Part shown: positions 1 through 10,200 of the stretch, one piece after another
Position numbering within the stretch: position 1 is the stretch's first letter
Layout: each line of letters starts with the position of its first letter
Assembly (NCBI GenBank): GCA_007844125.1
Contig: CM017555.1
Coordinates: 20,524,669 to 20,588,668, forward strand
DNA: 64,000 nucleotides
Direction of reading: 5' to 3'
Source of the DNA: Sinonovacula constricta
Taxonomy: Eukaryota > Mollusca > Bivalvia > Cardiida > Solecurtidae
Notes under the pieces: generated by a model
Seen by the model: the letters and a program-made list of their open reading frames with translations, nothing else
The model's database searches: none
Told to the model about the DNA's origin: nothing
Translations under genes and position numbers: made by a program

Positions 1-2127
1 CTCTTCTACAACAATGCTTCTTTGCAACAACTTCTATTCCTTAACAATGCTTCTTCACAACAACTTCCCTGTTACAACAATGCTTCTTTGCAGCAAATTC
101 CATTTTACAACAATGCTTCTTTGCAGCAAATTCTGTTCTACAACAATGCTTCTTTGCATCAACTTCACTTCTACAACAATGTTTCTTTGCAACAACTTCC
201 ATTCTATTCTACAACAATGCTTCTTTGCAGAAACTTTGATTTTATAACAATACTTCTTTGCAATAACTTCCCTTCTACAACAATGCTTCTTTGCAACAAC
301 TTCTCTTCTACAACAATGTTTCTTTGCAACAACTTCCATTCCCTTCTACAACAAATCGTCTTCCAGCAACTTCTATTCCATTTTACAACAATGCTTCTTT
401 GCAGCAACTTCCATTCTACAACAATGCTTCTTTGCAATGACTTCAACAACAATGCTTCTTTGCAACAATAACTTTCTTTCTACAACAATGTTTCTTTGCA
501 ACAACTTCCATTCCATTCTACAACAATGCTTTTTTGCAGAAACTTTCATTCTACAACAATGCTTCTTTGCAACAACTTCTCTTCTACAACAATGTTTCTT
601 TTGCAGCAACTTCCATTCCAATATACAACTATGCTTCTTTGAAGAAACTTCCATTCTACAACACTATTTTTTTGCAGCAACTTCTGTTGTACATCAATGC
701 TCCTTTACAACAACTTTATTCCTTAACAATGCTTCTTCGCAACAGCTTCCTTGTTACAACAATGCTTTTTTGCAGCAAATTCTATTCCATTCTACAACAA
801 TGCTTCTTTACAGCAACATCCATTTTACAACAATGTTTCTTTGCAACAACTTCACTTCTACAACAATGTTTCTATGAAACAACTTTCATTCTATTCTACA
901 ACAATGCTTCTTTGCGGAAACTTTCATTCTATAACAATACTTCATTGCAGCAACTTCCCTTCTACAACAATTCTTCTTTGCAGCAACTTCTAATCCATTT
1001 TACAACAATGCTTCTTTGCAGCAATTTCCATTCTACAACAATGTTTCTTTGCAGCAACTTCTGTTCTTCAACAATGCTTCTTTGCAACGACTTCAACAAC
1101 AATGCTTCTTTGCAACAACATCCCATTCTATAACAATGCTTCTTGGCAATAACTACTTTATAACTACTTTATTCACTATCAATGGTCCTTTACAACAGAT
1201 TAACAACTTCTTTTGTACACGTGCTTCTTTGCAACAATTTCTCTTCTACAACAATGTTTCTTTGCAACAACTTCCTTTCCATTTTACAACAATGCTTTTT
1301 TGCAGAAACTTTCAGTCTACAACAACGCTTCTTTGCAACAAATTCTCTTCTATTGCAATGCTTCTTTGCAACAACTTCCATTCCATCCTATAACAATGCT
1401 TCTTTGCAGAAACTTTTATTCTACAAAAATGCTTCTTTGCAACAAATTCTCTTCTATTGCAAATGCTTCTTTGCAACAACTTCCATTCCATCCTATAACA
1501 ATGCTTCTTTGCAGAAACTTTTATTCTACAAAAATGCTTCTTTGCAACAACTTCCATTCCATCCTATAACAATGCTTCTTTGCAGAAACTTTTATTCTAC
1601 AAAAATGCTTCTTTGCAACAAATTCTCTTCTATTGCAAATGCTTCTTTGCAACAACTTCCATTCCATCCTATAACAATGCTTCTTTGCAGAAACTTTTAT
1701 TCTACAAAAATGATTCTTTTCAACAACTTCTCTTCTAGAATAATGCTTCTTTGCAGCAACTTTATTTCCATTCCACAGCAATGCTTCTTTGCAGCAACAT
1801 CCACTCTTTAACAATGCTTCTTTGCAACAACTTCACTTCTACAAGAATGCTTCTTTGCAGTAACTTACCGTCTACAACAATGTTTTTGCAACAACTTCCA
1901 ATCTACAACAATACATGTTTGCAACAAGTTCCCTTCTACAACAATACATGTTTGCAACAAGTTCCTTTTTACAACAATGCTTCTTTGCAACAACTTCCAA
2001 TCTACAACAATGCTTCTTGGCAATAACATTCATTCTACAGCAATACTTCTTTGCAATAACTACTTTATAACTACTTTATTCACTATCAATGGTCCTTTAC
2101 AACAGATTAACAACTTCTTTTGTACAT
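1..2127. repeat. 33-bp minisatellite array with higher-order structure
   Basis: This is a tandem array of a roughly 33-bp unit of the form TTCTACAACAATGCTTC followed by TTTGCARCAACTTCCA. Some units carry a 6-bp TTCCAT extension. It continues off the left edge. The plus strand is very poor in G. Unit lengths are mostly multiples of three, so several frames on both strands stay open and read as 11-residue repeats such as YNNASLQQLPF; none looks like a gene. Inside it, 1338-1715 is a younger higher-order block in which longer segments of about 103 and 177 bp recur. A non-array segment of 74 bp at 1146-1219 returns identically at 2053-2126, which suggests that the whole right end was duplicated at an offset of 907 bp. 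If TDP2 is intact, the array lies in its intron 4, because the missing 3' exons must be to the left. Confidence 0.95.
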
Positions 2128-2490
2128 AAAATTGTACCACATGATGACTCTGTTTCTACTTTGATGTGCCTCTCTGCAACAATCGCCAACCCAAAAACAA
2201 CTGCTCTCAAATTCCTTTTGACATCAATTTACCCTTCACCCTTTGCAACAAATGTCAATTTATAACAACAACATTTCTACATCAATTTAAAAACTAATTT
2301 ATTGCATTTCATTCTAATACTTTTATTATAAGATCCTTGTTGCAACAGCAAATTTCTTATCTCAGTTGGATTTTGTATCAGAAAGAGAGAGTACTACTTT
2401 AAAAAAAAAATACTATGACAGTGAGCAAGTTGCAGTTTTACATTAGTAAATAACTTTTTGCTTACTCATGGATTATTCATATGGTTTTAA

Positions 2491-2905
2491 AGGTGAGATT
2501 TAACAGTTTGCCTACATCATGTGCATGTAAAAATATTGTCCCACGGTTTTGGAGAAATGTAGGCATAATTTCTGCATAAACTCATACTTTAAAACTTCCT
2601 CAATTGTTACAAATTGCAAATCATAAAATAATTCCCTTTAAATGTTAATTCTTCTCAAAATGATATATAAGCAGAATTATAGGTTCTGCTAAAAATAGAC
2701 ATTTATGTCAGAGCAGATTACCTTGAAGATGATACAATAAAATGAAAAGTAGGTGGTCGCATGGTTTTCTTAGTTTATAAAAAGCTAACTGTGTGGTGTG
2801 GCTCACATAGAAAATAAATATTCGTAATAATGAATCAAGTGTTCATTTTTAATTTTCACATTGATGAAGGATACCAATAAAACGCATTTCATGTGATCTG
2901 TGCAG
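2491..2905. mobile_element. Partial copy of a TTAA-flanked MITE
   Basis: The segment starts with TTAA followed by AGGTGAGATTTAACAGTTTG. That matches the end of the better preserved element at 20636-21331 (AGGTGGTATCCGACAGTTTG). Its right half (about 2745-2905) matches the copy at 5242-5485, sharing the stretch around ggtttTCTTAGTTTA and GCTAACTGT. The right terminus is not clear. It lies in the presumed TDP2 intron 4. The rest of 2128-2983 is AT-rich DNA in which I see no exon. Confidence 0.5.
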
Positions 2906-2983
2906 GTAACACATGCCCAAGTTTATTTATAGGGGACAAACTTAGTCCAAAGTGCCGAATACTACCTTTAAAAGTTCAATTAC

Positions 2984-5900
2984 CTTAACAGCTAGCAGGT
3001 TGCGTCCCATGGATGTGTTGGGGAAAGGCAGAATCTTTGTGTCCTCCACCTCTACATGTCCTGTCTGCAGCAGCATCATTGTGTAGTAGCTGTCATCATT
3101 GCCTGGGATCATGTGATAGGCAGGGCATTTTGATTGGAGAATCTCCTCTGTAGCCTCAATACACTCCTGAAGGAATACTACATGGGGCTTTTCTCTAGGG
3201 TAAAAAAATATTAAAGCGATACACTCCTGAAGGAATACTACATGGGGCTTTTCTCTAGGGGAATCGACTCTAAGGATCCAATTGGTCAATCGCCACTAGT
3301 ATGACATTGTTAACATTGCTACTGGAGTCTACAATCTTAACCACTAGACTCTAGATGCCCACAAATATGTATACAGATGTATATGGTAGCTAAATTTTCT
3401 AATACGTTATTTATGTACATTATATGATTAAGTTATTTACTTATTTTACTCATTAGTTTCTAGAGATTTCATACCCATATTTGAGTTAGAAATTTAATTA
3501 ATTATTTTAGTTTAGTTTAGAAATTAATTAAAAGCAAATAAAGAATTGGTCAGACAATTTCTTGAAACATTAAATATTGTTTATCGAAAAGGCGCAAGAT
3601 ATTCATCCAAATTTAAACACCGCACCACACCACATTAGATCACATTACATCACATCAATGGGCAGTTGTCCTCAAGGTTTAAAAATACATTGCACTTGGG
3701 TTGATTACAGAGTAACTATATATTTCATTAAGGATAGTTTTGTTTTGTTTTTGACATACATCACTCTAATCAATTATGATCATTATAGCAAAGTCCTGCT
3801 ATTTGGTAGAGAAAGACCCCACTTATTTATGATAAAATGTTGAAAGGAAAAACCACTCCATTTCAGAGATGCAAAACATACTTGTTAATTGTCAGAGCAA
3901 CGCCCTCTGTACGTGATTTGTGATTCTGTTTGTCAAGCCCATCAATGTTCCAACTGATTAGTCGGATACGATGAGGTTCCTCGTCAACAAGTGGTGCAGC
4001 TGACAGTCTGAAAGTAAATCAGTTTTATTTGTTACAGGGTTCCACCTATTGTGAGAAAGTGGCTCAGGTCTTATCTTAGTTGGGGAAGAAGGGTGATTGA
4101 TTTAGCTTTAACTTAGGGAAATGATGTAAATGTACATTGTTTTAGAACTTTAAGATTTGTCGATGAATTTTATAAAGAATGACCAATGGCCAAGTCTGGT
4201 GAAGATTGGGCCATAAATGCTGCCTCTAGCATGTTCACAAGGTTTTTCTAAGAATTGACCTAGTGACCTAATTTTTTATCCCATGTGACCAAGTAACAAA
4301 CTCATCAAAGACTTCATGCAGGCAAACATTCTGGCTTAGCTTATGGAAAATTAGGCTATGAAGGTGTCCTCTAGAGTGTCCACAAGATTTTTTTAAGATT
4401 TGACCTAGTGACCTACTTTTGACCCCAAGTGACCCATATTCGAACTAACCCATAGATTCTTGCTGACAAAGATTCTGACTAAGTTTAGTGAAGATTGGAT
4501 CATAAATGTGGCCACTAGCATGTTGACATGGTTTTTCTAAGATTTGACCTACTGGCCAACCTTTTGACCCCATGTGACACAGTTATGAATTAATCCAAGA
4601 TTTCATGCAGGTAAAAGTTTGTTGAAGTTGAAAACTGTGGCCTCTAGAGTGTTAACAAGCAAATTGTTGATGCCGCATGAGGCACAACACTCAATGGACG
4701 AAGGTGTATCACAAAATCTCATGTTGTGCTCGTGTGAGTTAAAAAAAAGAAAGAAAAAAAGTGACTTCCATCTTTTAGTCTAAGTGTAACTTCTTTGGTA
4801 TTTTCTTTTAATAAAAAACCTTAGACATATAACAAAACATAACTAAAAATCTGGTCTGTCACAAGGAAATTAATAAATCTTATCATTTCTTTATTATGTA
4901 TATATAATGTTATTAAATAACGAAAATAAAGAACAAAGCTGTCAAATGGAAATTGTTCACATGAAGCAAATGTTGTGCACTTTACATCCTGTAAGCATGT
5001 ATGACTCGTTTGAAACTTTTAGGTTGCCAAGGCTTTTATCTCCTTTGTACATATGTTGCTCATTCATTGCAATAAGAGTTATTGTTGTTTGTATAAAATA
5101 ATATTATTTTATCTGTATTAACTCCTGATGCAGGTGCTTGCTGTTAGTTATCTAACTTTGATAAGGTATTTTTATTTGCACTGTTTGCAAGAAAAAGCAT
5201 CAGGAAGTGCGAGGTTGGAGTGCTTCACAAACCAGTTTTAAAGGTGGTATCTGACAGTTTGCCTCAATCTAATACATGTAACAACACATTACTCCTGTTC
5301 TTGGGAGCTGATCATGTAACCTGATCTCAAAAATAAATGGTCGTGATTTTCTTAGTTTAAAAATAGCTAACTGTTCAGTATGGCTCAGATAGGAAATATC
5401 TTTTTGTAATGACAAGTGGGGTTTTATGCTTGACTTTTCACATGGATGTTGTGCACCAATAAATGACCTTTCATTGGTTCTTTTCAGGTTACAATAATAT
5501 ATTTGGATGCATGGAAAATGAACAATTTGTCCAAACTGTTGGATGCCACTTCTAAGAACCCCAGTCACTTCTTTTTACAGTCTGACCATTCCAAGGCTGT
5601 AACTGTTCTTTTTTCTTTTTGTGTGCAATATCTTGTCTCTGTTTTTGTCATTTTTACATATATGCTATTCGTTCATATTTTCAGGGGGTTTATCCCATAA
5701 AATTAACCGTGCCGACATAAATGTTTATTCTATTTATCGTTTCTCAATAGTTATCATCACAAGAAACCATGCTGAAAAATGTACAATAGAAAAAAAACAT
5801 GAAAAAAAGTTTTATGCATTGCTCATCTTACTTTTCTGAGTAGACACCAGTCTTCTAAATCGAGCAGACGCTTTCTCATAAATTCGTGACTTTTGATTGG

Positions 5901-8900
5901 ATGGCAGGTGTTGCCGTTGGAAATGATGTGACTTATTTTTCCATACTGCAATAAATAAGCTAAAACTATTTACAACGTTAGGTGTGAATCAGGTTATGAA
6001 TTAAGGACTATTGTCTGGATCAAAAGAACATTATTAACATAATAAGATTTTTTTAATGATAATCAAGAGTATTTATGATAAAATTGAACATTGGACAATA
6101 TTTACCTTCTTAGACCGCATGTTTTTGGTCGAAAAAGTAGTATTAGCGTTCTTGTCAAAGTTGAGTAGTATTTCGGACAATCTTACAGATCGCACGAGCG
6201 CGCATTCGGTATATTTTATGACGTCACGAATTTATGAGAAAACCCGAAAATATGAGAAAGCGTTATACTCTGTATGCCTTTTTCTATAGGTAGTTCTAAT
6301 TTTAATATCCGTGGTAACTGCTATAGGACCATTTCTTATTTTCCCTTTTCAATTGTTTAACACACCCCTTCATCCCCAATAAAAATATATCTTACATTGC
6401 ACTAGTTGCACTATTACTGGAATTGGTGAGAGCCAGCTCTGCTCCTGGTCCTATTCCTATAACACTTGTAGGCCCTTGTGAGGCTGCAGACTCTTCAAAG
6501 TAGGAATTCAAGGCTCGCTGAAAGAATGTAAATTTGTGTAAATCCAATGTAACATAAAAATATTCCAGAATTTACTACACATTCTACAAACAGTGCCATG
6601 AGCAGTGTCCTAAAATGCAACAGTCACATGTTTAAATACTTCTTGGTCTTCCAGTACTGTACATATCCATCCCTGGAATGGAGTACTGTAGGGTAACGGT
6701 CACTTCGGTAAATGACCATTTTGTTTATTTGATCTTATATAAGGATTAGTCCGGTCATTTCGGTAAATAGGTAAACATATAGTATAATACATGATTGAGA
6801 CCGAGAATTAGTTGTGTCCACGTGGGAAAAGATTTACACACCTCAACCCGATACAGATAATTTATTCATTTATTTATGTATTTTGGTCAATCGTAACTGT
6901 AATGCTTAAAATATGGTAGTGTATATTTATCTAATATTGTTGTTGTTTCTCGCATTTGAACTATATTTTTTCTCAACCTACCTCAGTACCTGGCTGTTTA
7001 TATTTTTAATATTTTAACTTTAGTGCATTATGGTTTTTATTTATACCACTGTTATGAAGAAAAATAAAAAGTGAGAATAAAAGTGTTTACATTTATTATC
7101 CTTCTCAATCAGCCATTATAATATATGTTTACCTATTTACCGAAAAGACCGGACTAATCCCTAAATAAGATCAATTTACCGAAATGGTCATTTACCGAAG
7201 TGACCGTAAACCGTACCTTACATGATTACTAGACGACTCACCGCCCTTACCAACTCACCGCCATTCAAGGTTGGTCGACTCATCGCCTATTTTTTTAACT
7301 CACCGCCAACGGGTGCTGGTTAAAACGGCCTCAGGTCAAAACGGCCTCAAGTTAAAACGGCCTCATTTTATTCATAAACACTTTTAATGTCTGTAAGTCT
7401 TATTTTTCCACTGCTTTTTATATGCTTAAATGTAAACGCATGTTTTTTTGTGTTTTCATCCATATGTATTATCTTATGTCGCATTGTCAAGTCATATGTA
7501 TGCATCTGAATCTGAATACAGGTACGTCGATAGAAACCACTACTGATATGACAATAAAGTTTTCTTATCTTATCTGATCTTATCCCTTTTCCAATACTTA
7601 AATCGAAATATTTCAGTCAATTCTTTATTTATTTATTCTCCGACCCGACTCAACCAGACAGGGAAGGCCAACCTGAATATCTACCCATGCAGATTAGGTT
7701 TTTGAGTGGAGGTGCTGTCCTTAGGTATCAACGAAGCAAACATCGCCAGAGACATCATGAAATTATTAAAGCATGGGAGGACCTGAATACTGGCCGTTTG
7801 TCTGGTGCTCAGCTGTTAAGGAAATGCGTGAAGCTGAATGATCCCGTGGTTGAGGAATAGGACAGAAAATAAAACAAAGACTAACAAACAAAGACTCTGC
7901 TTTTTATAATTTATAATTCTGTGATATACATGCTATATATTTTTTGTTATACTGTATTTCAACAAATGTATACGTATAAACTTTTGAGGACTTAAATTAA
8001 TTTGCAAGAATACAAAAAAAAAAAAAAAACTATAAATTTATTAATTATTTTTGCTTCATGAATTTGATTCCAGCTCAGCTAGATGCAGTATTTTTCCACC
8101 TTGAGTTTTAAATCTGAATAGAAAAAAAAATTAAATGATAAAATTTACAAGCAGTTCAAATCGTGTTTCTTATTGCTAAAGGCAGGCACACAATTTACTA
8201 GCTATCCGGCAATAATTATCCTGAACCCTAGTAAGTCCATGTATTTTATACATGAGTTATGATTTTTAAATCTGAAAAAAAAATAATGATAAAATCTACA
8301 GACAGTTCAAAACTATCACACCTATCGATCATAGGTTTATGGAGGTTTCGGTAAATGACAGTTTCGGTAAAATGATGTTTCTGCACAAAATGTTTGGAGG
8401 TTTCGGTAAATTTGAGAGAGGTTTCGGTAAATTTGTGAGAGGTTTCAGTAACGATGTAAATCGATATAAATAACTGAAAGATAATAATAAATAGATATGT
8501 ATTTGATATTTATAAGATAATAAATATAAAAAAATGATACATTATCGCCGTAAAATATATTTGCCATGTGTATTTTGCGGGTTCTTTATTTAAGTATATA
8601 CGGATCATAAGTCTAAATATATTTAATTGGATATTAAGAACTTACTAATGTTAAAACGTATATAATATAATACAATAATCAATATTTATAACATAATAAT
8701 TATGTAGAAATGATACTTTGTCGACGTGTTATGATAATATATTTGCATTATAAAGCTATGTCTGTAATTTGTATATATTGGATTAATGTATTTTTATTTT
8801 TTTGTTCATAAACTTTTTGAAATTAAATAGAAATGTAATAAAAGTATTGTTATTTGTATATATTTATTTATTTATATGTGTGTGTGTGTTTGTGTAATAT

Positions 8901-10200
8901 ACTATCCAAACACATAGTAACCTTAATTGATTGACTTGATTAGTTATGTTGATTGAAAGCGTGTGTTCCTTTAATTGTTTGCAAGTTAATTGAGAGCGTG
9001 GAAACGTACTAATTGGAATGTTAATTACGTTGGCGTGTGTGTTTGACAAGCTTTAATCCAATTAAGACTTTTGTGTTTGTTTGAGTGAATAATCATGTAC
9101 ATGTATAGATATTGTTTTGTGTATTCGTCACTATTTGCTTTTTATTGTATCAAATATTTGCTTTTATTTTCGTGTATTATTCCGTTTTCTGTTTTCTGAA
9201 CTGAATTCTGAATGTACTTAATTCTATTTGTTTTGGAATAATCGTAAATAAAATCAAAGTTTCATGTTATTGTGTGTTTTCTTCAATTAACTACATCAAT
9301 ATAAACCCTTAACGCTATGACAATAGTGACACCGATACCACTTCAAACACATAATCACCATCGGCACATGTTTGCAGCAGGTGTTAATTGCATTCATACA
9401 CATTTACCGAAACCTCTCTAAAATTTACCGAAACCTCCAAACATTTTGTGCAGAAACATCATTTTACCGAAACTGTCATTTACCGAAACCTCCAGTACCC
9501 TCGATCATAGACCCGCGTCAGCGTTTTCCCTATATGTTCTTTATTGTCAGCGTTTTATTACGGTTTTCATATTGTCAGTGTAGCGCGTAAGCGTTTTAGA
9601 CCCATCCAATAAGTGCTACGTAACTATTAGCTACCACTTGTACCGTCCCATGATACATGAGTTATAATTTTTAAATCGAAAAAAAAATAATGATAAAACC
9701 TACAGACAGTTCAAAACTATCAATTCATCACAGTAAAAGTATACAGGCGATGAGTCGACCAGCGGTTTTTTAAAATCGGCGATGAGTCGACCAACCTTGA
9801 ATGGCGGTGAGTTGGTAAGGGCGGTGAGTCGTCCTGTTACCCCTTACATATCCCTCCCTCCCTGGGCATCTGCGTAAAGGGATGGGCGACTGTTATGTAA
9901 CAACAGTTACTAGGAGAATGGGAGTTGTGTGTTCAGAGTTTTAAAAAACAATAAGACAGTTATTATAATTATTAAATGAATAGATTGCATTATTATCACA
10001 GGCTTTTCTTGTAATTTTAAATTTGGCGTTAAATCGCGGAAACTAATGACAATATCACTTACATCTAAATCCCAATCTCTGTCTTGTAAATAGAACATGG
10101 CAAGAGCAGAATCTGTGCCTGTTACTTCTGCGAATTCTTTGCATCTTCGATCACATTCGTCTGCAGGTGGAAGATTTTTATCTTCTTCGCTGTCACTCAT
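2984..10200 (-). CDS. TDP2: Tyrosyl-DNA phosphodiesterase 2, 5' part (exons 1-4)
   Basis: Exons on the minus strand are 10063-10200, 6396-6517, 3882-4007 and 2984-3194. Every junction has AG/GT ends, and the 597 nt join into 199 codons without a stop. Residues 1-46 plus the next few (EFAEVTGTD...WDLD-RALNSYFE) match the N-terminal UBA-like domain of TDP2. A low-complexity linker follows. The endonuclease/exonuclease/phosphatase fold then begins with ISWNIDGLD (Asn107) and VVFLQE (Glu139), which are the first two metal and catalytic motifs of the family, and continues to PFPNTSMGRNLLAVK. TDP2 removes topoisomerase 2 peptides linked by phosphotyrosine to 5' DNA ends in the nucleus. The later motifs (SHLES, GDxN, SDHWG) are absent from 1-2983, so the 3' exons must lie beyond the left edge. 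Exon 4 has a duplicated start (see 3159-3260). The ATG at 10200 is the first in frame and fits the family's short N-terminus. Confidence 0.9.
3159..3260 (-). repeat. TDP2: 60-bp-offset tandem duplication of TDP2 exon 4 acceptor
   Basis: A 42-bp block at 3159-3200 recurs exactly at 3219-3260. It covers the CCCTAG acceptor and the first codons of exon 4 (EKPHVVFLQEC). The offset is 60 bp and the 18-bp spacer has no stop. An upstream acceptor (exon starting at 3254) and a downstream acceptor (exon starting at 3194) would therefore differ by exactly 20 in-frame residues. The downstream copy has the better polypyrimidine tract, provided by the spacer. Confidence 0.9.
4165..4745 (+). repeat. Tandem GACCTAGTGACC-type interspersed repeat
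   Basis: Three or four diverged repeats of about 130-160 bp carry the recurring phrases TTTTCTAAGATTTGACCTAG, TGACCCCATGTGACC and GTGAAGATTGGATCATAAATG. They are followed by GGACGAAGGTGTATCAC and a purine-rich tail. I recognise this general sequence from bivalve genomes; the copy is old. It lies in TDP2 intron 2. Confidence 0.7.
5242..5485. mobile_element. Partial copy of the TTAA-flanked AGGTGGTATC MITE
   Basis: TTAA at 5238-5241 is followed by AGGTGGTATCTGACAGTTTG, nearly identical to the left end of the element at 20636. The interior matches 2745-2905 directly. In inverse orientation it also matches the middle of the copy at 22039-22506 (CTATCTGAGCCATACTG). The right end has no recognisable inverted terminus, so this is a truncated copy. 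Confidence 0.6.
5868..6263. mobile_element. Inverted-repeat element with TTTCTCATA motifs
   Basis: The left arm 5868-5890 (ACGCTTTCTCATAAATTCGTGAC) is mirrored at 6223-6263. There, read inwards on the minus strand, the order is CGCTTTCTCATATTTTCG and then TTTTCTCATAAATTCGTGAC. The right arm thus has two tandem copies of a TTTCTCATAWWTTCG motif and the left arm has one. The interior of about 330 bp shows no coding region that I recognise. A perfect TGACGTCA sits at 6219-6226 next to the right arm. It lies in TDP2 intron 2. Confidence 0.6.
6692..7212. mobile_element. Non-autonomous TIR transposon, arms with TTTCGGTAAAT motifs
   Basis: An inverted repeat of about 90 bp bounds a 521-bp element, with arms 6692-6780 and 7123-7212. 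They begin GGTAACGGTCACTTCGG and, read on the other strand, GGTTTACGGTCACTTCGG. Each arm contains two or three spaced copies of a TTTCGGTAAAT phrase and ends with GGTAAACATAT. The interior is AT-rich and non-coding. The flanks GTACTGTAG and GTACCTTAC may be a decayed target duplication. It lies in TDP2 intron 1, directly left of the element that starts at 7224. Confidence 0.8.
7318..7366 (+). repeat. Three 16-bp direct repeats of TTAAAACGGCCTCA
   Basis: TTAAAACGGCCTCA, TCAAAACGGCCTCA and TTAAAACGGCCTCA start at 7320, 7336 and 7352, an exact 16-bp period. The style matches the arms of the neighbouring elements. I found no inverted partner (TGAGGCCGTTTTAA) in the window, so this may be a lone arm of a further family or an internal iteron set of the 7224-9841 element. 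Confidence 0.7.
7617..7860 (+). CDS. Candidate terminal exon of an element-encoded protein
   Basis: After a plausible acceptor (atatttcag) the frame is open from 7618 to a TAG at 7858-7860, 80 residues. There is an AATAAA-containing AAAATAAAAC just downstream (about 7868). The second half is clearly more protein-like than its surroundings: LRYQRSKHRQRHHEIIKAW, then EDLNTGRLSGAQLLRKC and an acidic end. Basic residues followed by an amphipathic LNTGRLSGAQLLRK segment recall the C-terminal tails of some Mutator-like transposases, but this is only an impression. It lies inside the 7224-9841 transposon and antisense to TDP2. I found no upstream exon, so it could be a relic. The region 7510-7590 just upstream has a retroposon-like tail of CTTAT repeats. 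Confidence 0.35.
8335..9500. mobile_element. Nested TIR transposon, arms with GAGGTTTCGGTAAAT motifs
   Basis: The arms 8341-8435 and about 9400-9493 form an inverted repeat of some 90 bp with one mismatch in the outer 88. Each holds four copies of a TTTCGGTAAA phrase (GGAGGTTTCGGTAAATGAC, CAGTTTCGGTAAAATG and two GAGGTTTCGGTAAATT). TCGATCATAG stands outside both ends (8325-8334 and 9501-9510), giving a target duplication of 9-10 bp. The interior is AT-rich with short TG runs, and I see no coding region. The arms share the TTTCGGTAAATGAC phrase with the element at 6692-7212, so the two families are probably related. It has inserted into the 7224-9841 element. Confidence 0.85.

Larger units (their letters stand above)
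7224..9841. mobile_element. TIR transposon with perfect 56-bp inverted repeat, possibly Mutator-like
   Basis: The arms 7232-7287 and 9778-9833 are a perfect 56-bp inverted repeat, built of repeated GACTCACCGCC / CAACTCACCGCC / GACTCATCGCC phrases. CCTTACAT stands directly outside both ends (7216-7223 and 9842-9849), which fits an 8-bp target duplication. The termini outside the perfect arms are GATTACTAGACG on the left and, read inwards, GGTAACAGGACG on the right. A second element (8335-9500) is nested inside; without it the host element is about 1.45 kb. AT-rich subterminal direct repeats occur at about 8100-8150, 8247-8322 and 9653-9722. A possible coding exon lies at 7617-7860. Long arms and an 8-bp duplication would fit Mutator-like or hAT-like elements; I cannot decide which. 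Confidence 0.8.

Noticed and set aside
22..471. Open frames of up to 209 codons in the left minisatellite
   Set aside because: As for the right array: a stop-free repeat, open in competing frames and on both strands.
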